Source: an uncultured Collinsella sp. (GTDB lineage: Bacteria > Actinomycetota > Coriobacteriia > Coriobacteriales > Coriobacteriaceae). Taken from it: a stretch of 20,428 nucleotides of DNA. Below are positions 6,388 through 13,466 of the stretch, one piece after another. Positions within the stretch are counted from its first letter, which is position 1. Every line of letters begins with the position of its first letter. Location: NCBI GenBank assembly GCA_900541185.1, contig UQIQ01000040.1, positions 1-20,428 on the forward strand, written 5' to 3'. Made by a program: the position numbers and the translations under genes. The notes beneath the pieces were generated by a model. It saw nothing but the letters and a program-made list of their open reading frames with translations. It was not told the DNA's origin and ran no database searches.

Positions 6388-7677
6388 CTAGCGAATGTTG
6401 TAGAACGCGGTCTTGCCGGCGTAGCGCGCGCTGCCCTCGAGCTCGTCCTCGATGCGGATGAGCTGGTTGTACTTGGCAATACGGTCGCTGCGGCACGGGG
6501 CACCCGACTTAATCTGGCCGGCGTTGACGCCCACGACCAGGTCGGCAATCGTGGAGTCCTCGGTCTCGCCAGAACGGTGGCTCACGATGCACGCATAGCC
6601 GGCCTCCTTGGCGGTCTCGATGGCCTCGAGCGACTCGGTGAGCGTGCCAATCTGGTTGACCTTGACCAGGATCGCGTTGGCGGCACCCAGCTCGATGCCC
6701 TTCTTGAGGCGCTCGGTGTTGGTGACGAACAGGTCGTCGCCCACCAGCTGCACCTTGTTGCCAATGCGACGGGTGAGCTCAACCCAGCCGTCCCAGTCCT
6801 CCTCGGCCATGCCGTCCTCGATGGAGATGATGGGATAGGTGTCGACGAGCTTCTCCCAGTAATCGACCATCTGGGTGCTCGTGTACTCCACGCCCTCGCC
6901 CTTGAGCTCGTACATGCCGGTCTCGACGTTGTAGAACTCGGTCGAGGCCGGATCCATGGCGTACATGAAGTCGACGCCGGGCTTAAAGCCGGCCTTCTCG
7001 ACGGCCTTGGTAATGTACTCGAACGGCTCGGCATTGGTCTTAAGGTTGGGGGCAAAGCCGCCCTCGTCGCCCACGCCGCCGCCCAGGCCGGCCTCGTGCA
7101 GCACGCCCTTGAGAGTGTGGTAGACCTCGGCGCACCAACGCAGGCCCTCGGCAAAGCTCGGAGCACCCACGGGCATGATCATGAACTCCTGGAAGTCAAC
7201 GTTATTGTCGGCATGCACGCCGCCGTTGAGGATGTTCATCATGGGCGTGGGCAGCAGATGGGCGTTGACACCGCCCAGATACTGGTACAGCGACAGGCCC
7301 GCCGACTCGGCTGCGGCGCGGGCAACGGCCAGCGACACGCCCAGAATGGCGTTGGCGCCGAGCTTGGTCTTGTTGGGCGTACCGTCCGCGGCGATTAGCG
7401 CGGCATCGACGGCGCGCTGATCGAAGGCGTCGAGGCCCACGACGGCATCGGCACACTCGTTGTTGACGTGCTCGACGGCCTGCGAGACGCCCTTGCCCAG
7501 GTAGCGACCCTTGTCGCCGTCGCGCAACTCGCATGCCTCAAAGGCGCCGGTCGAAGCGCCCGAAGGCACCATCGCGCGACCGAAGCTGCCGTCCTCGAGC
7601 ACGACCTCGACCTCTACGGTGGGGTTGCCGCGGCTGTCGAGCACCTCGCGACCGTAGACATCCAAAATATCGCTCAT
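6388..7677 (-). CDS. eno: Enolase
   Basis: Phosphopyruvate hydratase interconverts 2-phosphoglycerate and phosphoenolpyruvate in glycolysis and forms a magnesium-dependent cytoplasmic octamer or dimer. All 429 residues are full length. The N-terminal domain has YGREVLDSRGNPTVEVEV and VPSGASTGAFEA with the flexible catalytic loop. The barrel carries GGVGDEGGFAPNL, metal ligands in SIEDGMAEEDWDGW and LVGDDLFVTN, the catalytic lysine in ILVKVNQIGT and the signature SHRSGETEDSTIADL. GGGAGA lies just upstream of ATG 7677. It is a single-gene transcript, with the mazG terminator and its own promoter upstream and a strong terminator downstream. Confidence 0.98.
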   Translation of the reverse strand: MSDILDVYGREVLDSRGNPTVEVEVVLEDGSFGRAMVPSGASTGAFEACELRDGDKGRYLGKGVSQAVEHVNNECADAVVGLDAFDQRAVDAALIAADGTPNKTKLGANAILGVSLAVARAAAESAGLSLYQYLGGVNAHLLPTPMMNILNGGVHADNNVDFQEFMIMPVGAPSFAEGLRWCAEVYHTLKGVLHEAGLGGGVGDEGGFAPNLKTNAEPFEYITKAVEKAGFKPGVDFMYAMDPASTEFYNVETGMYELKGEGVEYTSTQMVDYWEKLVDTYPIISIEDGMAEEDWDGWVELTRRIGNKVQLVGDDLFVTNTERLKKGIELGAANAILVKVNQIGTLTESLEAIETAKEAGYACIVSHRSGETEDSTIADLVVGVNAGQIKSGAPCRSDRIAKYNQLIRIEDELEGSARYAGKTAFYNIR

Positions 7678-7716
7678 GTTGTCTCCCTCTCACTTGGAAA
7701 ACGGGTTGAATGATTG

Positions 7717-7770
7717 GCGACATGGCATTGCGTCAATGTGGCGCTTTGGTTTGCAAGTTAGCCATGTCGC
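7717..7770 (-). promoter_or_regulatory. Inverted repeat in the enolase 5' leader
   Basis: The perfect 10-base arms GCGACATGGC (7717-7726) and GCCATGTCGC (7761-7770) flank a 34-base loop in the stretch between the candidate eno promoter and the start codon. A direct repeat AAGTTAGCCA occurs at 7755-7764 and 7790-7799, 35 bases apart. These could be a leader-RNA hairpin or a regulator site. No known riboswitch or operator is recognised. Confidence 0.4.
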
Positions 7771-7779
7771 ACTTTTTGC

Positions 7780-7809
7780 ATTATGCCCTAAGTTAGCCAA
7801 GGGATACAA
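7780..7809 (-). promoter_or_regulatory. eno: Candidate enolase promoter
   Basis: On the minus strand TTGTAT (7804-7809) is separated by 18 bases from CATAAT (7780-7785). It sits just after the mazG terminator and about 100 bases before the eno ATG, the only room for an eno promoter. The -35 box is poor, so the call rests mainly on position. Confidence 0.4.
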
Positions 7810-7818
7810 TTGTTTTTC

Positions 7819-7865
7819 GAAAAATTTAGCGGGAACGATGAGGCATGTCAGCCCGTCGTTCCCGC
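7819..7865 (-). terminator. mazG terminator
   Basis: The 10-base perfect stem GCGGGAACGA/TCGTTCCCGC (7856-7865 with 7829-7838) closes a 17-base loop and is followed on the minus strand by TAAATTTTTCG. It lies five bases after the mazG stop codon and ends the larC2-yfcE-mazG transcript. Confidence 0.93.
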
Positions 7866-7869
7866 AGTC

Positions 7870-8718
7870 TTACTCCTCCGCCTTTGCGGCATCCCAGAGG
7901 TCGTTGAGGCCGTGGGTCGAAAGCTCAGCCAGATCTACATGAGCGTTGGCCGCCATCTGCTCCATCGCGGCCCAACGGCGGCGGAACTTTGCCGTGCTGG
8001 CACGAAGGGCACTCTCGGCGTCGATTCCCTCCTTGCGCGCAACGTTGACCAGGGCAAAGAGCAGGTCGCCAAACTCCATCTCGCGCTCGGGCGAGCCGGG
8101 AGCCTCGGCCTCAAACTCGGCACGCTCCTCGGCGACCTCGTCCCACACGTCCTGGACCGTCTCCCACTCAAAGCCCACGGCCGCTGCCTTGCGCGACACC
8201 TTCTGGGCCTGCATCAGCGCCGGCAGATGCGTGGGCACACCGTCGAGCAGGCCCTCGGGCGCAGCCTCGCCTGCCGCCACGGCTTTGTCCTTGGCGGCCT
8301 TCTCGGCAAGCTTGACCTCGTCCCAGATCTTGAGTACCTCGTCGGAGTTATCGGCATCCGCATCGCCAAACACGTGCGGATGGCGTCGGATGAGTTTGGC
8401 GTCGATATCGCGTGCCACATCGGCCAGCGTAAACTCACCGGCGTCCGCCGCAATCTGCGCATGCAGCACGACCTGCATGAGCACGTCGCCGAGCTCCTCG
8501 CGCAGGTGCGCCGCGTCGTCCGCCTCAATGCAATCGAGCGCCTCGTAGGCCTCCTCAATCATGTTCTTGCCGATGCTCTGGTGCGTCTGTTCGCGGTCCC
8601 ACGGGCAGCCATCGGGCTGACGCAGACGCCAGATGGTCTGCACCAGATGCTGCAGCTCGGCCGACGCGTCGACCAGCGTGGACAGATCGCGCGAGCCCTC
8701 GGCATTTTGCTGAGCCAT
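7870..8718 (-). CDS. mazG: MazG nucleoside triphosphate pyrophosphohydrolase
   Basis: This 282-residue all-alpha NTP pyrophosphatase hydrolyses (d)NTPs to NMP and pyrophosphate, clearing aberrant nucleotides. It has two MazG repeats, as in E. coli MazG. The N-terminal repeat starts LRQPDGCPWDREQTH and carries the metal motif IEEAYEALDCIE then LREELGDVLMQVVLHA. The C-terminal repeat has VWDEVAEERAEFEAE then EMEFGDLLFALVNVAR. Between them is the family segment IWDEVKLAEKAAKDK. The ATG at 8718 follows GGAGGA by seven bases, and the gene lies two bases after the phosphodiesterase stop, so the two are translationally coupled. A small alanine-rich insertion in the middle accounts for the slightly larger size. 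Confidence 0.95.
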   Translation of the reverse strand: MAQQNAEGSRDLSTLVDASAELQHLVQTIWRLRQPDGCPWDREQTHQSIGKNMIEEAYEALDCIEADDAAHLREELGDVLMQVVLHAQIAADAGEFTLADVARDIDAKLIRRHPHVFGDADADNSDEVLKIWDEVKLAEKAAKDKAVAAGEAAPEGLLDGVPTHLPALMQAQKVSRKAAAVGFEWETVQDVWDEVAEERAEFEAEAPGSPEREMEFGDLLFALVNVARKEGIDAESALRASTAKFRRRWAAMEQMAANAHVDLAELSTHGLNDLWDAAKAEE

Positions 8719-8720
8719 GG

Positions 8721-9269
8721 TTAGTCCTCCTCCAGGATCACATGACGGAACGCGCCGCCCTCGTAGATGCCGTAACTGTGCGTACCGTCCTTGGGAATGC
8801 TCACGCTGCCGGGATTGAAGAGCCACAGGCCCGGGTGTGCCTCGCTTGCCTCGTTAACCTTGATGTGCGTGTGGCCGTAGACGAGCGCGGAGCCCTCGGG
8901 CAGCGCGGGCGCGTGGTCGACGCTGTTGTGCATGCCGGCGCCAAAGACGTGGCCGTGCGTCAGGAACAGCTCGTGGTCGGCCTCGTCAAACAGCGTGGCG
9001 TAGTCGGCCATAACGGGAAAGTCGAGCACCATCTGGTCGACCTCGGCGTCACAGTTGCCGCGCACCGCGATGATGCGGTCGGCCAGGGCGTTGAGCAGCG
9101 GGATTACGCGCTTGGGGGCGTAATCGCGCGGCAAGTCGTTGCGCGGACCGTGGTAGAGCAGGTCGCCCAGCAGCACGATGCGGTCGGGCTGCTCGGATTC
9201 GATGGCGGTGACCAGGCGCTCGGTCCAGTATGCCGAGCCGTGGATGTCGGAGGCGATGAGGTATTTCAT
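8721..9269 (-). CDS. yfcE: YfcE-type metallophosphodiesterase
   Basis: This is a 182-residue cytoplasmic calcineurin-like phosphoesterase. All metal-site motifs are present: Asp8 and His10 in SDIHGS, Asp36 in LLGDLLYHG, Asn72 in RGNCDAEVDQ, LTHGHVF, and YGHTH. The sequence RGNCDAEVDQ and the overall length match E. coli YfcE, a manganese phosphodiesterase active on model bis-phosphates whose physiological substrate is not settled. AAAGGA stands six bases before ATG 9269. It is the middle gene of an apparent three-gene operon, 57 bases after the LarC-like gene and two bases before mazG. Confidence 0.93.
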   Translation of the reverse strand: MKYLIASDIHGSAYWTERLVTAIESEQPDRIVLLGDLLYHGPRNDLPRDYAPKRVIPLLNALADRIIAVRGNCDAEVDQMVLDFPVMADYATLFDEADHELFLTHGHVFGAGMHNSVDHAPALPEGSALVYGHTHIKVNEASEAHPGLWLFNPGSVSIPKDGTHSYGIYEGGAFRHVILEED

Positions 9270-9326
9270 GAGGGATCCTTTCGGGGTGGGGCTGATGGGG
9301 CTGGGCGTGGCGTGCCACCGGCCGCG

Positions 9327-9812
9327 TTACTCAAATCGCAGCGCCGCGGCTTGTGCCGTATGCATCACGCGCTGGAGCGGTACGTTATGCTCGCGGGCGA
9401 GACGGGCGCAGTCCTCGTACTCGGGCGCTGCACGCTCGCTGCCGTCGGGCAGAGTCGCCACCTTAACGGATACCTCGCCCCAAGGCGTTGTTACGCGCTC
9501 AAAGCGGCGTGGCAGGCAAACGCGCTCCATAACTTGACGGCGGATGCCATTGGTCGTGGTTTCCAAAAAGATAATCGTCTGCAGGCGCTCGATATCCTCG
9601 TGGGTACAGATTACCTGCAGCTGCCAGCCGGGGCGGCCTTTCTTGCAATAGAGGGGCAGCCAATGCACCTCGCGCGCACCGGCCTCGCGCAGGCGGTCGG
9701 CGGCGTAGGCGAGCACCTCAGGCGACGCGTCGTCGATGTCGCACTCCAGCTTGACGATGGTCTCGGGCGCATCGGTCTCGCGGGACAGCGGAGATTTGCT
9801 ATCGCATGGCAT
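9327..9812 (-). CDS. LarC C-terminal domain (LarC2-like, DUF111) protein
   Basis: This 161-residue protein matches the C-terminal half of LarC, the CTP-dependent cyclometallase that inserts nickel into the pincer cofactor of lactate racemase. Family features include IVKLECDIDDASPEVL, LPLYCKKGRPGWQL, LETTTNGIRRQVMERVCLPR and the C-terminal PEYEDCARLAREHNVPL. The N-terminal half (LarC1) is absent: upstream is a non-coding gap and a divergent gene. ATG 9812 is chosen because AAAGGAG lies nine bases upstream; the frame stays open further upstream but has no ribosome site. In lactobacilli LarC is split into larC1 and larC2 and joined by programmed frameshifting, but no larC1 is next to this one. 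It may work with a LarC1 encoded elsewhere or have another role. Confidence 0.88.
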   Translation of the reverse strand: MPCDSKSPLSRETDAPETIVKLECDIDDASPEVLAYAADRLREAGAREVHWLPLYCKKGRPGWQLQVICTHEDIERLQTIIFLETTTNGIRRQVMERVCLPRRFERVTTPWGEVSVKVATLPDGSERAAPEYEDCARLAREHNVPLQRVMHTAQAAALRFE

Positions 9813-9957
9813 ACGGTCCGGCTCCTTTCCGCACGGGCTCGTTTTGTTCATCCAAACGCTAGCACATCGCGGGCGGCGCAGGGGCGGCGTCATGGGATAG
9901 GTGCGACTTTTGCTGGGCGCAAGTGCTGGCGCGCTCCAACGCCGGCCCGCTCCACTC

Positions 9958-10022
9958 AAACGTGTACGTCAGCCTCCAAACATGTCATTTTTTGCAGCTT
10001 TTGGAGGCTAATGTACATGTTT
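9958..10022. repeat. Long inverted repeat between divergent genes
   Basis: Arms 9958-9980 and 10000-10022 pair over 23 positions with one mismatch and two G-T wobbles. The inner ten bases, AGCCTCCAAA with TTTGGAGGCT, are perfect, and the 19-base loop is T-rich. ACATGT occurs in the loop and again in the right arm. It is too long and too far from either gene end to be an ordinary terminator. It may be an interspersed palindromic element or a large operator. Confidence 0.75.
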
Positions 10023-10113
10023 TGAAAGCGCAAGCGAGGCCGCACCACGCGCCGCGCACCCTTTCCAATCGATTTCGGCACCCCGCGCGTACGACGCGCC
10101 GAGGCTGCGCCAT

Positions 10114-10119
10114 TACAAT
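10114..10119 (+). promoter_or_regulatory. Candidate -10 box for the PHP gene
   Basis: TACAAT lies 32 bases before the ATG at 10152, at the right distance for a short leader. No clear -35 hexamer is present at the usual spacing in the very GC-rich DNA upstream. Confidence 0.35.
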
Positions 10120-10151
10120 GGAGCGGATTCGCCAAATGCAAAGGAGCCGCT

Positions 10152-11063
10152 ATGCCTATGTGCCCGCTGGTCGATTGCCATACCCACACCTCGTTTTCGG
10201 ACGGCCATGCCTCATTTGAGGACAACGTCCGCGCCGCTGTCGCCGCCGGCTGCCGCGCCATGGTCTCGACCGACCATCTCACCCTACCTGCCAGCATGGA
10301 TGCCAACTGCGAGGTGCAGGTCGTCGAGGGCGACCTGCCGGCACATCGTCTGGCTTTTGAGGACGCTCGCAATCTTGCCGCTCAGATTGCGCCAGAACTC
10401 ACCTTTATCTACGGTTTCGAATGCGATTGGTACGAGGGCTGCGAGCCTTTGGTTGAGCGCTGGTCCCAGGGCGCCGTCGTGCGCCTGGGCAGTGTGCACT
10501 GGATTGGCAACCCAGGCGATATCATGGCCGGTGCCGCGGGTACGGCGGGAACGGAGGACGTCGCTCGTCCCGATACGCCCGATTCGCGCTGCGGCTGGAT
10601 CGACGATGACACCAACCTGCACGTTTGGGAAAACCTGGGGGTACGCGGCGTGTGGGAGCGCTATGTCGATGACTGGTGCCGCGCCTGCGAGAGCCCGCTC
10701 AACTTTGATGTGATGGCTCACCCCGACCTGGTCATGCGCTTTTCGAAGGAAGGCTTTGCGCCCGATTTTGACCCCGCACCGTTTTGGCAGCAGATGGCAG
10801 AGTGCGCGCACGATACGGGCCGCCGCGTTGAGGTCTCGACGGCCGCACCGCGCAAGGGCTTGGGCGACTACTACCCCGCAACCGGTCTTTTGCGCTGCTT
10901 TGCCCATGCCGAAGTGCCGATCACCTTTGGCTCGGACGCGCACCGCGCCTGCGATATCTGTTGGAACATCCGCGAGGCCCAGGCGCACGCCTACGACTGC
11001 GGTTATCGAACCTTCGATATCCCCCACCCCACCGGCGAATGGCAACCCACGCCCCTCGCCTAA
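10152..11063 (+). CDS. hisJ: PHP-family histidinol-phosphatase candidate (HisJ/HisK)
   Basis: This 303-residue PHP phosphoesterase probably removes phosphate from L-histidinol phosphate, the penultimate section of histidine synthesis. The full metal-ligand set is visible: HTH at 10-12, DGH at 17-19, TDH with His42, Glu90 in YGFECDW, His116 in LGSVHWIG, His190 in VMAHPDL, and Asp262 and His264 in FGSDAH. The GSVHW motif and length match the HisJ/HisK branch rather than DNA polymerase PHP domains. AAGGAG sits five bases before the ATG. It is convergent with the his operon, whose last stop lies only 27 bases away, and the operon itself lacks a histidinol-phosphatase, so context supports the role. 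A different sugar-phosphate substrate cannot be excluded. Confidence 0.82.
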   Translation: MPMCPLVDCHTHTSFSDGHASFEDNVRAAVAAGCRAMVSTDHLTLPASMDANCEVQVVEGDLPAHRLAFEDARNLAAQIAPELTFIYGFECDWYEGCEPLVERWSQGAVVRLGSVHWIGNPGDIMAGAAGTAGTEDVARPDTPDSRCGWIDDDTNLHVWENLGVRGVWERYVDDWCRACESPLNFDVMAHPDLVMRFSKEGFAPDFDPAPFWQQMAECAHDTGRRVEVSTAAPRKGLGDYYPATGLLRCFAHAEVPITFGSDAHRACDICWNIREAQAHAYDCGYRTFDIPHPTGEWQPTPLA

Positions 11064-11095
11064 CTAGTCGTTTAAGAACGTCCCCAATGACTAGT
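11063..11095. repeat. Short inverted repeat spanning two convergent stops
   Basis: ACTAGTC (11063-11069) and GACTAGT (11089-11095) flank a 19-base spacer and overlap the stop codons of the PHP gene and hisE. The spacer reads GTTTAAGAACGTCCCCAAT. It could be a weak bidirectional terminator or the end of a palindromic element; the stem is short. Confidence 0.4.
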
Positions 11096-11408
11096 GGCGG
11101 CGGGCGTTGAGTTCGCCGGCCAACTCGTCGAGGGTGATGCCGTAGCGCTCAAGCGTCACGAGCAAGTGGTAGACCAGGTCGCCGGCCTCATAGCGAATGT
11201 GATCGTGGTCGTTATCCTTGCAGGCCATGATGACCTCGCTCGCCTCCTCGGCAAGCTTCTTGAGCAGCTCGTCCTCGACGTCGGTCAACAGACGAGCGGT
11301 GTAGCTCTCCTGTGGCGACGCATCGCGACGACCGTGAATCACCTCGGCCAGACCTGTCAGCGTCTCACCGATATTTCCATCCTGAACGTTTGCGGTGCGC
11401 ACACCCAT
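11091..11408 (-). CDS. hisE: Phosphoribosyl-ATP pyrophosphatase
   Basis: HisE removes pyrophosphate from phosphoribosyl-ATP, the second step of histidine synthesis. It has 105 residues and a MazG-like all-alpha fold. Visible motifs are SYTARLL near residue 36, the metal motif KLAEEASEVIMACKDND, and RYEAGDLVYHLLVTLERYGI, whose EAGD supplies further magnesium ligands. AAAGGA lies seven bases before ATG 11408. It is separate from HisI, as in most Actinobacteria, whereas many other bacteria fuse them. It is the last gene of the operon, 45 bases after hisI. Confidence 0.95.
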   Translation of the reverse strand: MGVRTANVQDGNIGETLTGLAEVIHGRRDASPQESYTARLLTDVEDELLKKLAEEASEVIMACKDNDHDHIRYEAGDLVYHLLVTLERYGITLDELAGELNARRH

Positions 11409-11453
11409 GGTTCAATCCTTTCTGGTGGCCGAGCGTCTAATCGAGCGCCCGCC

Positions 11454-11783
11454 CTACGCGAGTTTTTTAAAGAAGCAGGTACGGTTGCCGGTATGGCAGG
11501 CCGGACCCGGCGAGTCGACCTTGACCAGCAGTGTATCGTTATCGCAGTCGGCCCAGAGCTCCTTGACCTCTTGCATATTGCCGCTCGTCGCGCCCTTGTT
11601 CCAGAGCTCCTGACGGCTGCGGCTCCAAAACCACGTGGTACCGGTCTTGAGCGTCAGCCCCACCGACTCCTCGTTCATCCAAGCAACCATAAGCACCTCG
11701 CCGGTGTCATACTGCTGAACCACACAAGGAATCAATTCTTTGGCGTCGTATTTAAGATCCGCTGGAGTAGTAATTTCTTCCAT
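11454..11783 (-). CDS. hisI: Phosphoribosyl-AMP cyclohydrolase
   Basis: HisI opens the adenine ring of phosphoribosyl-AMP, step three of histidine synthesis, as a zinc and magnesium dimer. All 109 residues are present. Key features are VLMVAWMNEES (30-40), TGTTWFWSRSRQELWNKG (47-64), the magnesium cluster ADCDNDTLL with Asp79, Asp81 and Asp83, and zinc cysteines Cys80, Cys96 and Cys103 in CHTG and TCFF. ATG 11783 was chosen over an upstream in-frame extension because the family begins here and GGGGA lies nearby; the extension runs into a palindromic repeat. It is preceded in the operon by a 153-base gap containing that repeat. Confidence 0.95.
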   Translation of the reverse strand: MEEITTPADLKYDAKELIPCVVQQYDTGEVLMVAWMNEESVGLTLKTGTTWFWSRSRQELWNKGATSGNMQEVKELWADCDNDTLLVKVDSPGPACHTGNRTCFFKKLA

Positions 11784-11825
11784 TTCAATTCCCCAATTTA
11801 AACATCGCCGGTCGGCGAGGGTTGT

Positions 11826-11911
11826 CCAGGTACCGCAGGTTGCCGCGAAAGAGGAGCGACGCGTACTTTGGTACGCGAGCGACGGTTTGAGCGGCAAGAT
11901 GCGGTGCCTGG
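11826..11911. repeat. Nested palindrome between hisF and hisI
   Basis: The outer arms 11826-11846 and 11891-11911 (21 bases) pair with two mismatches and one wobble; the arm begins CCAGGTACCGCAGG. The centre contains a perfect hairpin CGCGTAC-TTTG-GTACGCG (11860-11877). No U-tract follows, so readthrough into hisI and hisE is expected. Most his gene junctions here are 0-4 bases, so this 153-base gap looks like an insertion. It may alter mRNA stability or the expression of the last two genes. Confidence 0.75.
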
Positions 11912-11936
11912 GCAAGCCGCAGCGCAGCCCGCAGCA

Positions 11937-12719
11937 CTAGAAGTCCAACCTCACAGGGATGCCTTGAGAAGCCATATACTCTTTGACTTCGCGAATGCTG
12001 AACGTCCCAAAGTGAAAGACGCTCGCCGCCAGCACGGCGTCGGCCTCGCCCTCAATCACACCCTCGGCAAAATGCTCGAGCGTACCCACGCCGCCGCTCG
12101 CAATCACCGGGATCGGCACCGCGCGCGCCACGGCACGGGTGAGTGCCAGGTCGAAGCCAGCCTTGGTGCCGTCGCGATCCATGCTGGTGAGCAAGATCTC
12201 ACCGGCGCCGCGACGAGCCGCCTCCTCGGCCCACGCCACCGCATCGATACCTGTAGCGTTGCGACCGCCCGCCGTGAAGACCTCCCACTTGTCGGCTCCG
12301 GATGCGCCGGGTAAGCCGACGCGTTTGGCATCAATCGCCACGACCACGGCCTGACTGCCAAACGCCGCGGCAGCTTGGCTAATCAGCGACGGGTCGCGCA
12401 CGGCGGCAGAGTTAAGCGACACCTTGTCGGCACCGGCCGCAACCATGGTGCGCATGCCCGCCAGGTCGCGAAAGCCGCCGCCCACGGTATAGGGAATGGC
12501 CAGCTCCTCGGCCGCGTGCGCCGCCATCTCGATAGTCGTCGTACGGTTGTCGCTCGTGGCGGTAATGTCCAAAAAGACGACCTAGTCCGCACCCTCGCGG
12601 TCGTAGGCGCGGGCCAGCTCCACCGGGTCGCCCGCATCGCGCAGGCTCACAAAGTTGACGCCCTTGACCACGCGGCCATCCTTGACGTCCAAGCAGGGAA
12701 TTACGCGTTTGGTAAGCAT
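11937..12719 (-). pseudogene. hisF: Imidazole glycerol phosphate synthase, cyclase subunit, with in-frame TAG
   Basis: HisF forms a complex with HisH and converts PRFAR plus ammonia to imidazole glycerol phosphate and AICAR. The frame from ATG 12719 matches the family throughout: MLTKRVIPCLDVKDGRVVKG with catalytic Asp11, then DITATSDNRTTT, the phosphate loop TVGGGFRD, and VVVAIDAKRV with catalytic Asp130. Codon 46 (12582-12584) is TAG, where HisF proteins have a conserved Glu (GADELVF becomes GAD-stop-VVF); one base change from GAG explains it. Everything downstream is intact. Re-initiation, for example at TTG codon 50, would lose Asp11 and could not give an active enzyme. The lesion is thus either recent or an error in the sequence. 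Confidence 0.93.
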
Positions 12720-12722
12720 GGG

Positions 12723-13466
12723 CTACTCCTCCCCTCGGGCGGCGGCCAGCGCCTGTGCCAGCGTAAAGTTGCCTTCGTAGAGCGCACGGCCGGTGATGGC
12801 ACCCTCGATGGCGTCCTCACCCACCGCGGCAAGCGCGCGGATATCGTCGAGCGTCGAGATGCCACCCGATGCCACGACGGGAAAGCCCGCGACCTCGGCC
12901 ACATGGCGATACGCCGCCACATCGATGCCCGCCTGCATGCCATCGCGCGCGATGTCGGTATACACCAGATGCTTAAAACCCAGCTCGGAAAGCTGCGCCA
13001 CGGCATCGTCGAGTGCCACGCCCGCGCCGTCGCGCCAACCATTCACCTTGACCTGACCGTCGCGCGCGGCGATGTCTGCCACCAGCAACTCGCCAAAGCC
13101 TTGGGCCGCCACCTCGGCAAAACCCGGCTCGGTCACCAGCACGGTGCCCAGTGCGATGCGGCGTGCGCCGTAGCCTGCCAACTCGTCGATGCGTGCAAGC
13201 GAGCGAACGCCGCCGCCCACGTCCACGGACAGACCGTCGACGCCGCAGATGGCCTTAATCGCTGCCGAGTTGGCAGCACACGCATCCTCGTCCTCGCCAA
13301 AGGCAGCGGACAGGTCGACGACGTGCACCCAGCTCGCGCCCTGCTCGGCAAACGAGCGGGCAACGGCCACGGGGTCGTCGGAATATACCTTGCAGCGACT
13401 GCGGTCGCCGCGCTCCAGGCGCACGACCTTGCCGCCGATCAGATCGATTGCGGGAAACAGGATCAT
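12723..13466 (-). CDS. hisA: ProFAR isomerase
   Basis: HisA opens the sugar of ProFAR to PRFAR, the step before the HisHF synthase. It is a beta-alpha barrel of 247 residues. It starts MILFPAIDLIGGKVVRL with catalytic Asp8 and shows half-barrel symmetry in phosphate loops VDVGGGVRS (about 81-89) and ASGGISTLDD (about 199-208). Asp131 in LLVADIAARDG is the likely second catalytic aspartate, and YTDIARDGMQAG (169-180) is the loop typical of HisA. Some actinobacteria use a dual-function PriA in both histidine and tryptophan synthesis; sequence alone does not exclude this. The start overlaps the hisH stop by four bases (ATGA), and hisF starts three bases after its end. Confidence 0.95.
   Translation of the reverse strand: MILFPAIDLIGGKVVRLERGDRSRCKVYSDDPVAVARSFAEQGASWVHVVDLSAAFGEDEDACAANSAAIKAICGVDGLSVDVGGGVRSLARIDELAGYGARRIALGTVLVTEPGFAEVAAQGFGELLVADIAARDGQVKVNGWRDGAGVALDDAVAQLSELGFKHLVYTDIARDGMQAGIDVAAYRHVAEVAGFPVVASGGISTLDDIRALAAVGEDAIEGAITGRALYEGNFTLAQALAAARGEE

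Larger units (their letters stand above)
9813..10151. other. Divergent intergenic region, no gene seen
   Basis: These 339 bases separate the LarC-like gene (-) from the PHP phosphatase (+). No convincing coding frame lies here. The region holds an upstream in-frame extension of the LarC-like frame without a ribosome site, the long inverted repeat at 9958-10022 and a candidate -10 box for the plus-strand gene at 10114-10119. Promoters for both flanking genes must lie here. Confidence 0.7.

Noticed and set aside
6214..7398. Long plus-strand open frame opposite enolase
   Set aside because: It is the antisense shadow of eno in high-GC DNA, with no ribosome site and no recognisable domain.
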